Below, piece by piece: positions 1-6,384 of a stretch of 10,340 bases of DNA. The stretch spans positions 1 to 10,340 of the forward strand of contig DASRCB010000212.1 of the NCBI GenBank assembly GCA_035653295.1. Reading direction: 5' to 3'. The DNA comes from DASRCB01 sp035653295. Lineage in GTDB: Bacteria; Acidobacteriota; Terriglobia; Bryobacterales; Bryobacteraceae. Numbering within the stretch: the first letter of the stretch is position 1; the number at the start of each line of letters is the position of its first letter. Both the position numbers and the translations under genes were made by a program. Under the pieces are notes generated by a model, which worked only from the letters and a program-made list of their open reading frames with translations, had not been told where the DNA came from and ran no database searches.

Positions 1-430
1 TGATGCCGGTGGCGCCCGGCAGTCCGCCATTGCGCGCCAGCAACGGCAGCAGCGATAATGCCACCGAGATGAACACGAGGTTCATCGAGACCTGCGCCAT
101 CCTCGCCGTCGCACCGTATCCGAACGCCCGGAATACCAGGCTCAGCAGGAACGGGTAGACAGGAGCGTGATGCGCGGTCGGGCCGGTGTCGATCTTGTAC
201 GGGTTAGCGAATTGGTTCTGCTCGGCAAGCGAGCGCGCGATCTTCTCCATCTCGGCGAAATCGAATTGCCGGTAGGACGCATCGTGCAGCATCGCGAACG
301 CGGCAAAACGTACGCAAAGCGCGAGGAAGAAAATGATCAGCGGCCACCGCCAACTTCTCGGAATCACCACCGAAAACAGAATAGCCGCGCTGGGACTAAC
401 CGGCGATCTGTTTGGTACTACAACGGCCAT
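1..430 (-). CDS. GT39-like membrane glycosyltransferase, N-terminal part (3' end outside window)
   Basis: This reading frame runs without a stop from an ATG at 430 (minus strand) off the left edge, giving 143 residues. An in-frame stop lies about 18 codons upstream of the ATG. A hydrophobic stretch at about residues 25-50 (LIIFFLALCVRFAAFAML) looks like the first membrane helix. It is followed by an extracytoplasmic loop with FDFAEMEKIARSLAEQNQF and then TGPTAHHAPVYPFLLSLVF. The pattern 'R.La....F.nP...tGPTA..aPvYP.Ll...F..fG' is what I know from GT39/ArnT-like (PMT_2) glycosyltransferases, which transfer sugars from polyprenyl-phosphate donors outside the membrane. A GTG at about 367 is an alternative start. 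It diverges from a polyprenol-phosphate mannose synthase, which fits donor and user. The family is likely; the acceptor is unknown and the catalytic acidic residues are not certain from this fragment. Confidence 0.72.
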   Translation of the reverse strand, partial: MAVVVPNRSPVSPSAAILFSVVIPRSWRWPLIIFFLALCVRFAAFAMLHDASYRQFDFAEMEKIARSLAEQNQFANPYKIDTGPTAHHAPVYPFLLSLVFRAFGYGATARMAQVSMNLVFISVALSLLPLLARNGGLPGATGI

Positions 431-471
431 AGCATCCGCTACGGCGATCCACCGACGGACTTCAGGCTAAT

Positions 472-490
472 GGCGGAAATCACTTCCGCC
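472..490. promoter_or_regulatory. Perfect 7-bp inverted repeat between divergent glycosyltransferase genes
   Basis: GGCGGAA, a 5-base spacer (ATCAC), then TTCCGCC: a perfect dyad in the 96-base gap between the two divergent start codons (430 and 527). Its place and size suit a shared operator, but a short RNA hairpin in the leader of the synthase is equally possible. No clear sigma70 promoter is visible on either strand here. Confidence 0.3.
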
Positions 491-503
491 GATAGACGTA
501 GCA

Positions 504-516
504 GCCCATTGTGGGC
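504..516 (+). other. Small hairpin just upstream of the mannose synthase start
   Basis: GCCCA-TTG-TGGGC forms a perfect 5-bp stem with a 3-base loop ending 10 bases before the ATG at 527. The synthase has no recognisable Shine-Dalgarno sequence, and this hairpin sits where one would be expected. It could affect initiation, or be chance in GC-rich DNA. Confidence 0.25.
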
Positions 517-526
517 ATGGGCCAAT

Positions 527-1288
527 ATGCGCGCTGTCGCCGTCATCCCGACATACAACGAACGCGAAAATCTGAACGAACTGGTGCTGCAGATTCGACA
601 GCAATGCCCCGGTCTGCACATTCTTATCGTTGACGACAACTCGCCCGATGGAACCGGCGTTCTGGCCGATGAACTTGCGGCGGCGCACCCCGGTGAAGTC
701 GCCGTGCTGCACCGGGAGCGGAAGCAGGGTCTGGGCCGCGCGTATGTCGCCGGCTTTGAGTACGTTCTGGCACAGGAATACGACGTCATCCTGCAGATGG
801 ACGCCGACCTGTCCCACAGTCCTGCTTACCTGCCGAAGTTGCTGGACGGCATCCGCGACAACGATGTCGTGCTGGGGTCGCGCTACCTGCGCGGCGTGAA
901 CGTCGTCAACTGGGACCTCAAACGGCTGATCCTCAGCAAGTGCGCCACCCGTTACGTTCAGATCGTGACGGGCATGAACTTCACCGACCTTACCGGCGGT
1001 TTCAAATGCTGGCGCCGCGCCGCGCTGGAGAGCATTCAGCTGGACCGCGTGTTCGCCAACGGATATCTTTTCCAGATCGAAACCACATACCAGGCGCACC
1101 GCCGCGGGCTGCGCATCGCGGAGGTCCCCATCATCTTCTACGATCGGCAGGTGGGGCTCTCGAAGATTGACTTCAGCATCATCCGTGAAGCCCTGCTCGG
1201 CGTGGTGAAACTTCGGGTTCGGGCGATATTCGGAAGAGCTCCGAAGACGGCTTTGCCGCCCGCCGCGTCGCGTGTGCCGATCCCGTAG
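527..1288 (+). CDS. Polyprenol-phosphate mannose synthase (DPM1/Ppm1-like GT2)
   Basis: Likely transfers mannose (or a related hexose) from a GDP-sugar to polyprenyl phosphate at the cytoplasmic face of the membrane, supplying lipid-linked donor for glycosylation outside the membrane. The 253 residues show the GT2 fold signatures in order: VIPTYNERENL (7-16), IVDDNSPDGTG (34-44), the metal-binding DAD in LQMDADLSHSP (92-94), VLGSRYLRG, LTGGFKCWRR, and near the C-terminus YDRQVGLSK. This set is typical of the DPM1 branch, and the length matches single-domain members; there is no GtrA-like or other membrane domain. I chose the ATG at 527 because it lies directly before the first conserved strand (MRAVAVIPTYNE), though it lacks a clear ribosome binding site. 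The open frame extends to 167, but that part lies over the divergent gene; an in-frame ATG at 470 is the main alternative. The sugar is inferred from the family. Confidence 0.93.
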   Translation: MRAVAVIPTYNERENLNELVLQIRQQCPGLHILIVDDNSPDGTGVLADELAAAHPGEVAVLHRERKQGLGRAYVAGFEYVLAQEYDVILQMDADLSHSPAYLPKLLDGIRDNDVVLGSRYLRGVNVVNWDLKRLILSKCATRYVQIVTGMNFTDLTGGFKCWRRAALESIQLDRVFANGYLFQIETTYQAHRRGLRIAEVPIIFYDRQVGLSKIDFSIIREALLGVVKLRVRAIFGRAPKTALPPAASRVPIP

Positions 1289-1300
1289 CCGAAAAGGCTA
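1286..1300. terminator. Symmetric hairpin shared by two convergent stop codons
   Basis: TAGCC-GAAAA-GGCTA forms a perfect 5-bp stem. Its first three bases are the TAG stop of the mannose synthase on the plus strand, and the complement of its last three is the TAG stop of the cytochrome gene on the minus strand. TTT follows on the plus side. The stem is short, so it is at best a weak bidirectional terminator. Confidence 0.35.
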
Positions 1301-1693
1301 TTTCACCTGAATAGATCGAATCCAGGCCACCAGATTCGAGATGCGCATCTGCACCTCGGCCGTGTCGCCCTGGCCAACATGCTCGAAAACACGCCCCCAC
1401 ACCGGCATCTCCGATGTGCCGTGCGAAGTTACCCGAACATCGCCGCGAATGGTTCCGTAGACGCGCGTTTCGGGGAACCTGCCGCCATTGCGCGCGCTCA
1501 GGGTGGTCAGATCGGCGGGACGTGCTTTCAGCGCGGCGGCCACCGGACCTCCACCCTTGGCGTCAGTTCCGTGGCAGGACGCGCAGTAAGTCACGAACAT
1601 GTCGCGGCCCGACAGCGGCGAAGTTGCCCCCGTTGCCGGAAGCGCGCCAATGGCAACAGCCGCTGTGAGTAGCGCCGCACGGCCTGGACTCAT
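1298..1693 (-). CDS. Exported mono-heme cytochrome c (class I type)
   Basis: A 131-residue protein with an N-terminal signal peptide (hydrophobic core at about residues 6-20, likely cleavage near GATS at 22-25) and one heme-c attachment site CASCH at 37-41. His41 is the proximal ligand; Met96 in SEMPVWG is the likely distal ligand. The spacing and small size fit class I cytochromes c that shuttle electrons outside the cytoplasmic membrane after heme attachment by the cytochrome c maturation machinery. The start is supported by GGGGAG (1701-1706) seven bases upstream of the ATG, and a promoter lies just above it. It is monocistronic: the neighbour at 527-1288 converges, with 9 bases between the stop codons. 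No oxidase or dehydrogenase partner is in the window, so the electron donor and acceptor cannot be named. Confidence 0.92.
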   Translation of the reverse strand: MSPGRAALLTAAVAIGALPATGATSPLSGRDMFVTYCASCHGTDAKGGGPVAAALKARPADLTTLSARNGGRFPETRVYGTIRGDVRVTSHGTSEMPVWGRVFEHVGQGDTAEVQMRISNLVAWIRSIQVK

Positions 1694-1725
1694 CCTGATG
1701 CTCCCCGATGTGTGGATTCGCCCGG

Positions 1726-1754
1726 AGTATGACAGGTCCCAGGCGCCTCGTCAA
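1726..1754 (-). promoter_or_regulatory. Sigma70-type promoter of the cytochrome c gene
   Basis: On the minus strand: -35 TTGACG (1749-1754), a 17-base spacer, then -10 CATACT (1726-1731) preceded by TGT, an extended -10 element. The predicted start of transcription is near 1718, leaving a leader of about 25 bases with the GGGGAG ribosome binding site. Confidence 0.6.
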
Positions 1755-1854
1755 TAGCCGCGACGCGACACGGCGCACGCCAAACGGATGAAGGAATACT
1801 GGGCGAAGCGGAAACGAGAAGAGAAAAAGGGTTAAGAGCGGCGGCCGACCGCGG

Positions 1855-2106
1855 TCATGCGATAAGTCCAAGGCGCCTCAGATCATCTTCGGTCCAGTGT
1901 GCCTGTCCTTCAATGATGGCTTTGAGCGTTTCGGCGGGAATGTGTCCGACGATTTGTGGAACGTGACGGTGACGCGACGGCCATCGGCGTGCTGAAACCG
2001 CTCATGGCCGCCGCGGCCACCGCGCAAAAAAAGCCGTCTCTCGAATGAGTGCGGCCATAATCCCGCGCACGCTGATGCTATGAAGATTCGCGTAGTTTAT
2101 CGCCAT
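1855..2106 (-). pseudogene. hicA: HicA-type mRNA interferase toxin, frameshifted
   Basis: Starting at ATG 2106, four bases after the hicB stop, the first frame reads LHSISVRGIMAALIRETAF and then stops at 2002-2004. Skipping one base in the seven-A run (2026-2032, plus strand) opens a second frame with RGGRGGHERFQHADGRRVTV and HKSSDTFPPK. Adding one base near 1929-1931 gives a third stretch, TLKAIIEGQ then AHWTEDDLRRLGLIA, ending at TGA 1855-1857. Joined, these make an 83-residue HicA-like double-stranded RNA-binding fold protein: the GGHERF segment carries the His expected for the catalytic residue, and the C-terminal WTE.DLrrLgLi is common in this family. The two indels cancel overall, so the total length is still a multiple of three. 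It is either a decayed toxin, a sequence error in two mononucleotide runs, or, less likely, slippage expression. The exact site of the second shift is uncertain by about 25 bases. Confidence 0.78.
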
Positions 2107-2110
2107 CGCC

Positions 2111-2362
2111 TCAGACGGTTATGGCGACACGTTCATCGGCGAAAACCTCGACATCCTCTTTCGGTCCGGTGGGGATCGAGATTCCGTCCTCGCGCAGTTC
2201 GTCTACGATCATTTGGACGACTTCATTGATGTGCTGCAAGGCTTCTTCGCGCGTGTTGCCCCAGGTGGCGGCGCCATACTGCGGCAGCGCCGGGCAATAC
2301 GCATGCCACCGATCGGCATCGGGCTCGACAACGACTTTGAAGGTGTAGGTCTTCCTATGCAT
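2111..2362 (-). CDS. hicB: HicB-family antitoxin (UPF0150-like)
   Basis: An 83-residue protein with the partly degraded RNase H-like fold of HicB: a first strand pair (TYTFKVVVEPDADRWHAYCP), ALPQYGAATWGNTREEALQHI where the conserved G-x-T-x-x-E-A helix begins, and a closing strand ending FADERVAITV. Such proteins bind and neutralise HicA toxins. There is no C-terminal helix-turn-helix or ribbon-helix-helix domain, so DNA binding by this protein alone is not evident. It has its own promoter (2392-2420), and the toxin gene follows after 4 bases, so the order is antitoxin first, the reverse of the common hicA-hicB arrangement. The ribosome binding site is weak. The frame is intact although the toxin is broken. 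Confidence 0.85.
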   Translation of the reverse strand: MHRKTYTFKVVVEPDADRWHAYCPALPQYGAATWGNTREEALQHINEVVQMIVDELREDGISIPTGPKEDVEVFADERVAITV

Positions 2363-2391
2363 TACTACGTGTGTGGTTCAATTTCGTTTTC

Positions 2392-2420
2392 AGTGTAGGG
2401 TTCGGAGGCGGTTTCGTCAA
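2392..2420 (-). promoter_or_regulatory. Sigma70-type promoter of the hicB-hicA pair
   Basis: On the minus strand: -35 TTGACG (2415-2420), a 17-base spacer and -10 TACACT (2392-2397). Transcription would begin near 2385, giving a leader of roughly 22 bases before the hicB ATG. It has the same -35 hexamer and spacing as the cytochrome promoter at 1726-1754. Confidence 0.55.
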
Positions 2421-2477
2421 GCTGCCACGTGGTTTTTGCCGCAACGCGAGTGTCGGAGGACGAACCGGGTCAGCGAC

Positions 2478-4952
2478 TCATTGAAGCAAAAGCTGAACAA
2501 CGTCGGCCGCGGTCCCGGGCGGCAATGCGCCTCCGCTCTGAATCGCTCCCGCCAGCGCCTTCACTGCTGCATCCCCGGGCGCCAGCGCGCTAGCCTGGGC
2601 AATCGCGCCGCGCGCCTCCTCCGTCCGCCCCGCATGCATCGCGGTATCGGCCAGAAGATAATATGCGGCAGCCGTTTTCGCCCCCAGCGCCATGCCCGTG
2701 TCGAGGCGCGACCGCGCCTCCGCGTACTGCCCATGGAGGTCGCGAACCATGGCGTCGGCAATCCACGCGTCGGGCCATTCGGGCCAGCGATCTTCCACGG
2801 TTTTCAGCAGCCGCTCCGCCTGGCCGGTTTCGCTCGAGAGCTCCCGCGCAATGGCCTCGAGCAGCAGGATGTCGGGATTGTCCGGCAGCACGGCAGCGCC
2901 GCGCGCCAGCAACTGCAGCGCTTCGCCGGCCCGCCGCTTGCGAATCAACAGCATCGCCGCGTGACGATAAAGATCCGACCGCTTCGGGCTGGCGGCCAGC
3001 GCCTTCCGAAGCATTGCGAACGCTTCCTCCGGCCGTTTTGCCGCATCCAGCATTTCGGCGCGCGCCAGGTAGTAATCGCCGCTGCGCTGCGCTTCGGGGA
3101 TTCCATCCAGCTGCTCCAGACCGGCCTGCGCGCCGGACACATGGAACACGGCGATAGCCAGATCCAGCGCCGTGTCGGGCGAACCAGCCGGCGCGCTTTC
3201 CAGCAGTTCCTTCGCGGCCGCGTATTGTTCCGCGTTCAGAAGAGCGGCCGCAGCTTCGGCGATCAGCGCCGGCCCCGGTTTCAGCGCCGCGATCTGTCGC
3301 GCCACGGACGTGGCTTCGTCGAAGCTGCCATCGCCCAGCAGCAACTCGAGATACCGGACCTGAGCCTCGGCATTCCGCGGATTCGATCGCACCGTGCGCA
3401 CCACGCCCGCCCGATAGCGCGCCATCTGTTCTTCCGGCGGGAGACTTAGAAAATCGACCAGCCCGGGCGGATGCGCCAGGGTGGATTTGTTCGGTCCGAC
3501 CTCGCGAAAGCGCTGGAAGACCGCCTTCGCCTCTTCGCTCTGGCCCATGGTGGTCAGTGCGCGCGCCAGATGTAGCAGGATCGTGGAATCGCGCGGAGAG
3601 AGCTCGGCCGCGCGGCGCAACAGCGGAACCGCCTCGGCCGGCCTGTCCATGTCGGCGTAAGTCTGCCCCAGACGGTCCAGAATGACCGGGTTTTCGGGAT
3701 CGCGGCGATGCGCAAACTCGAAATCCGGCAGCGCGGCCCTGAGATTTCCCTCCCGGAAGTAAAGGAATCCGCGGGCCACGTGGGCTGCCGTCAGATCGGG
3801 CTTCAGGGCGATCGCACGGTCGAGACTGGCGTGCGCCTGCGGGCCGTTGCTCGCGCTTTCCGCTACGCCAAGCTCGTAGTAACCCACGGCGTCACCGCGA
3901 TGCTTTGCCACGTATTCTCGAAGCTCCGCGAGACCGCCCTTCATGTCGTTGCCAATCGCTGTCATCGCAAAGGCTCGCTCGCGCCGCGCGGCGTCATCGT
4001 TGGGAACCAGCTTGAGGTACTGGTCCCACGCTTTCACCGCATCGCCGAAATAGCCGACCTCCGCGGTGGTGCGCGCCAGCAGCCGCAGCACGTCCGCTCG
4101 CTCCGGCGCGATGCGGGCCGCATCCACCAGCAGCCGAAGCGCCGCGTCGTTGTCTTTCAGCCGAGCATTGACGGCCGCCAGATCGTAGAGGACATCCACG
4201 TTGTCGGGCCGCAGGCGATGCGCGGATTCGAGCACCTCCCGCGCGCGCTGGTCATGCCCGGCGTGCGATGCCGCCAGCCCGAGATTATCGAGGATTTCGA
4301 AATTCCCCGGCGCCGCCTCGAGCGCGCGCGAAAACTGCTCTTCGGCCTTCTCATATTGCCCGGCGGCGGCCAGCGCCATCCCGATCTGCTCATGATCGGC
4401 CCCCGGTTCGGCTTCAAGACGGGCGAGGATCGCTCCCCCTTCCTGATCCCGGTGCAGAGCGAAATCAGCCTGCATCAGCATCAGGCTGACCGCCGGATCC
4501 CGCTTCGCCTCCTGGGGCAACGCGTCCAGGCGCCGCAGTGCTTCGGCCGGAGATTTCTGCTCGAGCGCAATGCGCGCGAGTTGAACATTCGCGTTGGCGT
4601 GCCCCGGATCGATCGCCAGCACTTTCAGAAATACGGTTCGCGCTTCCTTCGGCCGGCCCGTCGCGATCAAATGGTTTCCGTAGTTGTTGAGAAGTCCGGG
4701 CGAGCGCGGATCGAGCGCCGTCGCGCGCCGGTACACGCTGTCCGCCTCCGTGAATTTCTTCTGCTGGTCGAGCACGATGCCAAGCACGTTGAGCGCGACC
4801 GCGTCATCGGGCGCGGCCTTCAGCCGGGCGCGAAGCGTCTGCTCAGCCACGGGCAGATCGCCACGCTGGAGCGCGGCAATGGCTGCGGACACGGACTCGT
4901 CCTGGGCAGCAAGGGCGAGCATGGAAACAAATGCGAGGAACAACAAACGCAT
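2478..4952 (-). CDS. Exported large tetratricopeptide-repeat protein
   Basis: An 824-residue protein. The start MRLLFLAFVSMLALAAQ is a signal peptide (likely cut near residue 16), so the product is probably periplasmic or secreted. Almost all the rest is TPR-like helical hairpins, seen as repeating A..LG......A...Y..A..L.P segments: examples are ALNVLGIVLDQQKKFTEA (about 53-70), EILDNLGLAASHAGHDQRA (219-237) and PVILDRLGQTYADMDRPAEA (422-441). A less regular linker at about 485-525 (HPPGLVDFLSLPPEEQ) splits the array into two blocks. No enzymatic domain or further membrane segment is visible. TPR arrays hold protein partners; the partner is unknown. I chose the ATG at 4952 because of the signal peptide; the frame stays open to 5441, but only antisense to the decarboxylase, and that stretch does not look like protein. 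No good Shine-Dalgarno sequence precedes the start. Confidence 0.9.
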   Translation of the reverse strand: MRLLFLAFVSMLALAAQDESVSAAIAALQRGDLPVAEQTLRARLKAAPDDAVALNVLGIVLDQQKKFTEADSVYRRATALDPRSPGLLNNYGNHLIATGRPKEARTVFLKVLAIDPGHANANVQLARIALEQKSPAEALRRLDALPQEAKRDPAVSLMLMQADFALHRDQEGGAILARLEAEPGADHEQIGMALAAAGQYEKAEEQFSRALEAAPGNFEILDNLGLAASHAGHDQRAREVLESAHRLRPDNVDVLYDLAAVNARLKDNDAALRLLVDAARIAPERADVLRLLARTTAEVGYFGDAVKAWDQYLKLVPNDDAARRERAFAMTAIGNDMKGGLAELREYVAKHRGDAVGYYELGVAESASNGPQAHASLDRAIALKPDLTAAHVARGFLYFREGNLRAALPDFEFAHRRDPENPVILDRLGQTYADMDRPAEAVPLLRRAAELSPRDSTILLHLARALTTMGQSEEAKAVFQRFREVGPNKSTLAHPPGLVDFLSLPPEEQMARYRAGVVRTVRSNPRNAEAQVRYLELLLGDGSFDEATSVARQIAALKPGPALIAEAAAALLNAEQYAAAKELLESAPAGSPDTALDLAIAVFHVSGAQAGLEQLDGIPEAQRSGDYYLARAEMLDAAKRPEEAFAMLRKALAASPKRSDLYRHAAMLLIRKRRAGEALQLLARGAAVLPDNPDILLLEAIARELSSETGQAERLLKTVEDRWPEWPDAWIADAMVRDLHGQYAEARSRLDTGMALGAKTAAAYYLLADTAMHAGRTEEARGAIAQASALAPGDAAVKALAGAIQSGGALPPGTAADVVQLLLQ

Positions 4953-4970
4953 GAAGGAGGGTGAAACACT

Positions 4971-4976
4971 ATTGTA
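4971..4976 (-). promoter_or_regulatory. Candidate -10 box for the TPR gene
   Basis: TACAAT on the minus strand, 18 bases before the TPR start codon. The best -35 (TTGCTC, 4992-4997) has a spacer of only 15 bases. It would lie inside the first codons of the divergent decarboxylase. Confidence 0.25.
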
Positions 4977-4979
4977 GAC

Positions 4980-6329
4980 ATGGCCCTGCTGGAGCAACAT
5001 ACTCTCGCCGAGTTGCCGGAGCTTGTGGCCCGCCTGGAACAGGCGTTCGCCGCGCTGCCGGAGTTCGCCGGCAGTGCCCCGGGTCTCGAGCGCATGCCGC
5101 GGGTGCTCGATGAGGTCGCCGGCCGCCTCGGCGATAACTTCCCGTACTTCCATCCTCTTTATGCCGGGCAGATGCTGAAGCCGCCGCATCCGGTAGCCCG
5201 CGCCGCCTACGCCCTCGCCACCTGGATCAATCCCAATAACCACGCCCTCGACGGCGGGCGCGCCAGCTCCGCCATGGAAAAGGAGGCGGTGGCTGCGATC
5301 GCGGGCATGATTGGCTGGAAGGAGCATCTCGGGCACCTGACTGGCGGCGGCACGATGGCCAATCTGGAGGCCCTGTGGGCCGCGGGCCGGCTCGCGCCGG
5401 GGAAAACGATCCTCGCCTCCGAGCAGGCCCATTACACCCACGAGCGCATCAGCGGCGTCCTACGGCTGCCGTTCGAAAAGGTCGCCGTGGACGCGCGCGG
5501 CCGAATGGATCTCGACGCGCTCGAAACCCGCGCAGGCGCGGGAGACGTGGGCTGCGTGGTGGCCACGCTCGGGACCACCGGCGCGGGGGCAATCGATCCG
5601 CTTCCTGGCATCCTGCAACTCCGCAATCGATTCGGATTTCGCGTGCACGTGGACAGCGCCTACGGCGGGTATTTCACTCTGGCCGACAACCTCGGCGCGG
5701 ACGCTCGGGCGGCGTTCGACGCCATGGCCCAGGCGGATTCGGTGGTGATCGACCCTCACAAACACGGGCTACAGCCGTACGGCTGCGGCTGCGTGCTGTT
5801 CCGCGATCCGGCCGTGGGCGCCTTGTATCAACACGATTCGCCCTATACCTACTTCTCCTCGCGCGAGCTGCATCTGGGCGAAATCAGCCTGGAATGCTCG
5901 CGCGCCGGCGCGTCGGCCGTCGCCCTGTGGGCCACACAAAGGCTGCTTCCCCTGTTGCCCGGCGGTGAATTCGCGAACGGCTTGTCCGCCTGCCGCCGCG
6001 CCGCACTGGCATTCACGGAGATGCTGACCAAGGACGCGCGCTTTGTCGTGCCTTTTCCGCCGGAGCTGGATATCGTGGTTTGGGCGCCTCGCGCCGGGTC
6101 AGCCAGTGCTGCTTCGGCCCTGTCGCAGCGCATCTTCGATGAAGCCGCGCGCCGCCACTTGCACCTCGCGCTCATTCACCTGCCGGTGTCATTCTTCGCC
6201 TCGGCCTGGCCGGACCTGGTCGTTGACCGTCCGGACATTGTCTGCCTGCGCTCCGTGCTTATGAAGCCCGAGCATGAGCATTGGATCGACGAGATCTGGC
6301 GGCGTCTCAGCGATGCGACGCCGCAGTGA
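4980..6329 (+). CDS. PLP-dependent group II amino-acid decarboxylase
   Basis: A 449-residue fold-type I PLP enzyme of the glutamate/tyrosine/aromatic amino acid decarboxylase family. Visible landmarks: NPNNHALDGG (84-93), a phosphate-binding TGGGTMANLEAL (121-132), the ring-stacking His in EQAHYTHER (His151), GTTGAG (198-203), HVDSAYGGY with the Asp that pairs with the pyridine nitrogen (Asp225), and IDPHKHGLQPYGCG with the Schiff-base Lys261. GEISLECSRAGASAVALW near residue 300 is also typical. Length is usual for the family. The substrate cannot be read from sequence; aspartate, tyrosine, glutamate and other amino acids are all used by relatives. The ATG at 4980 has no Shine-Dalgarno at normal distance: a strong AAGGAGGG lies at 4954-4961, 18 bases away. 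An ATT three codons upstream would be at a suitable distance, but such starts are rare. It diverges from the TPR gene and converges on dnaJ. Confidence 0.92.
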   Translation: MALLEQHTLAELPELVARLEQAFAALPEFAGSAPGLERMPRVLDEVAGRLGDNFPYFHPLYAGQMLKPPHPVARAAYALATWINPNNHALDGGRASSAMEKEAVAAIAGMIGWKEHLGHLTGGGTMANLEALWAAGRLAPGKTILASEQAHYTHERISGVLRLPFEKVAVDARGRMDLDALETRAGAGDVGCVVATLGTTGAGAIDPLPGILQLRNRFGFRVHVDSAYGGYFTLADNLGADARAAFDAMAQADSVVIDPHKHGLQPYGCGCVLFRDPAVGALYQHDSPYTYFSSRELHLGEISLECSRAGASAVALWATQRLLPLLPGGEFANGLSACRRAALAFTEMLTKDARFVVPFPPELDIVVWAPRAGSASAASALSQRIFDEAARRHLHLALIHLPVSFFASAWPDLVVDRPDIVCLRSVLMKPEHEHWIDEIWRRLSDATPQ

Positions 6330-6363
6330 GAACGTCGGCAGGAGTAGCGGAGCAGATTTTCAC

Positions 6364-6384
6364 GCGCCGGCGATGGCCGGGCGC
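6364..6384. terminator. GC-rich hairpin between convergent decarboxylase and dnaJ
   Basis: GCGCCGGC-GATG-GCCGG(G)CGC: a 5-bp core (CCGGC/GCCGG), extended by three more pairs if one G is bulged. It lies in the 54-base gap between convergent genes and touches the dnaJ stop. No U-tract follows on either strand, so intrinsic termination is uncertain. Confidence 0.35.

Noticed and set aside
167..526. Upstream extension of the mannose synthase frame
   Set aside because: It is antisense to the membrane glycosyltransferase, and the family begins directly before the VIPTYNE strand.
1694..1854. Search for a small gene between the cytochrome and hicA
   Set aside because: Only the cytochrome promoter is supported; the one frame crossing it is out of frame with the cytochrome and has no recognisable features.
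2373..3449. 358-codon plus-strand frame over the TPR gene
   Set aside because: It is Arg/Gln-rich shadow sequence opposite clear TPR coding; the opposite strand explains the region.
4953..5441. Open frame extending the TPR gene by 163 codons upstream
   Set aside because: It lies antisense to the well-supported decarboxylase, has no TPR pattern or family resemblance, and the signal peptide beginning at 4952 shows the real start.
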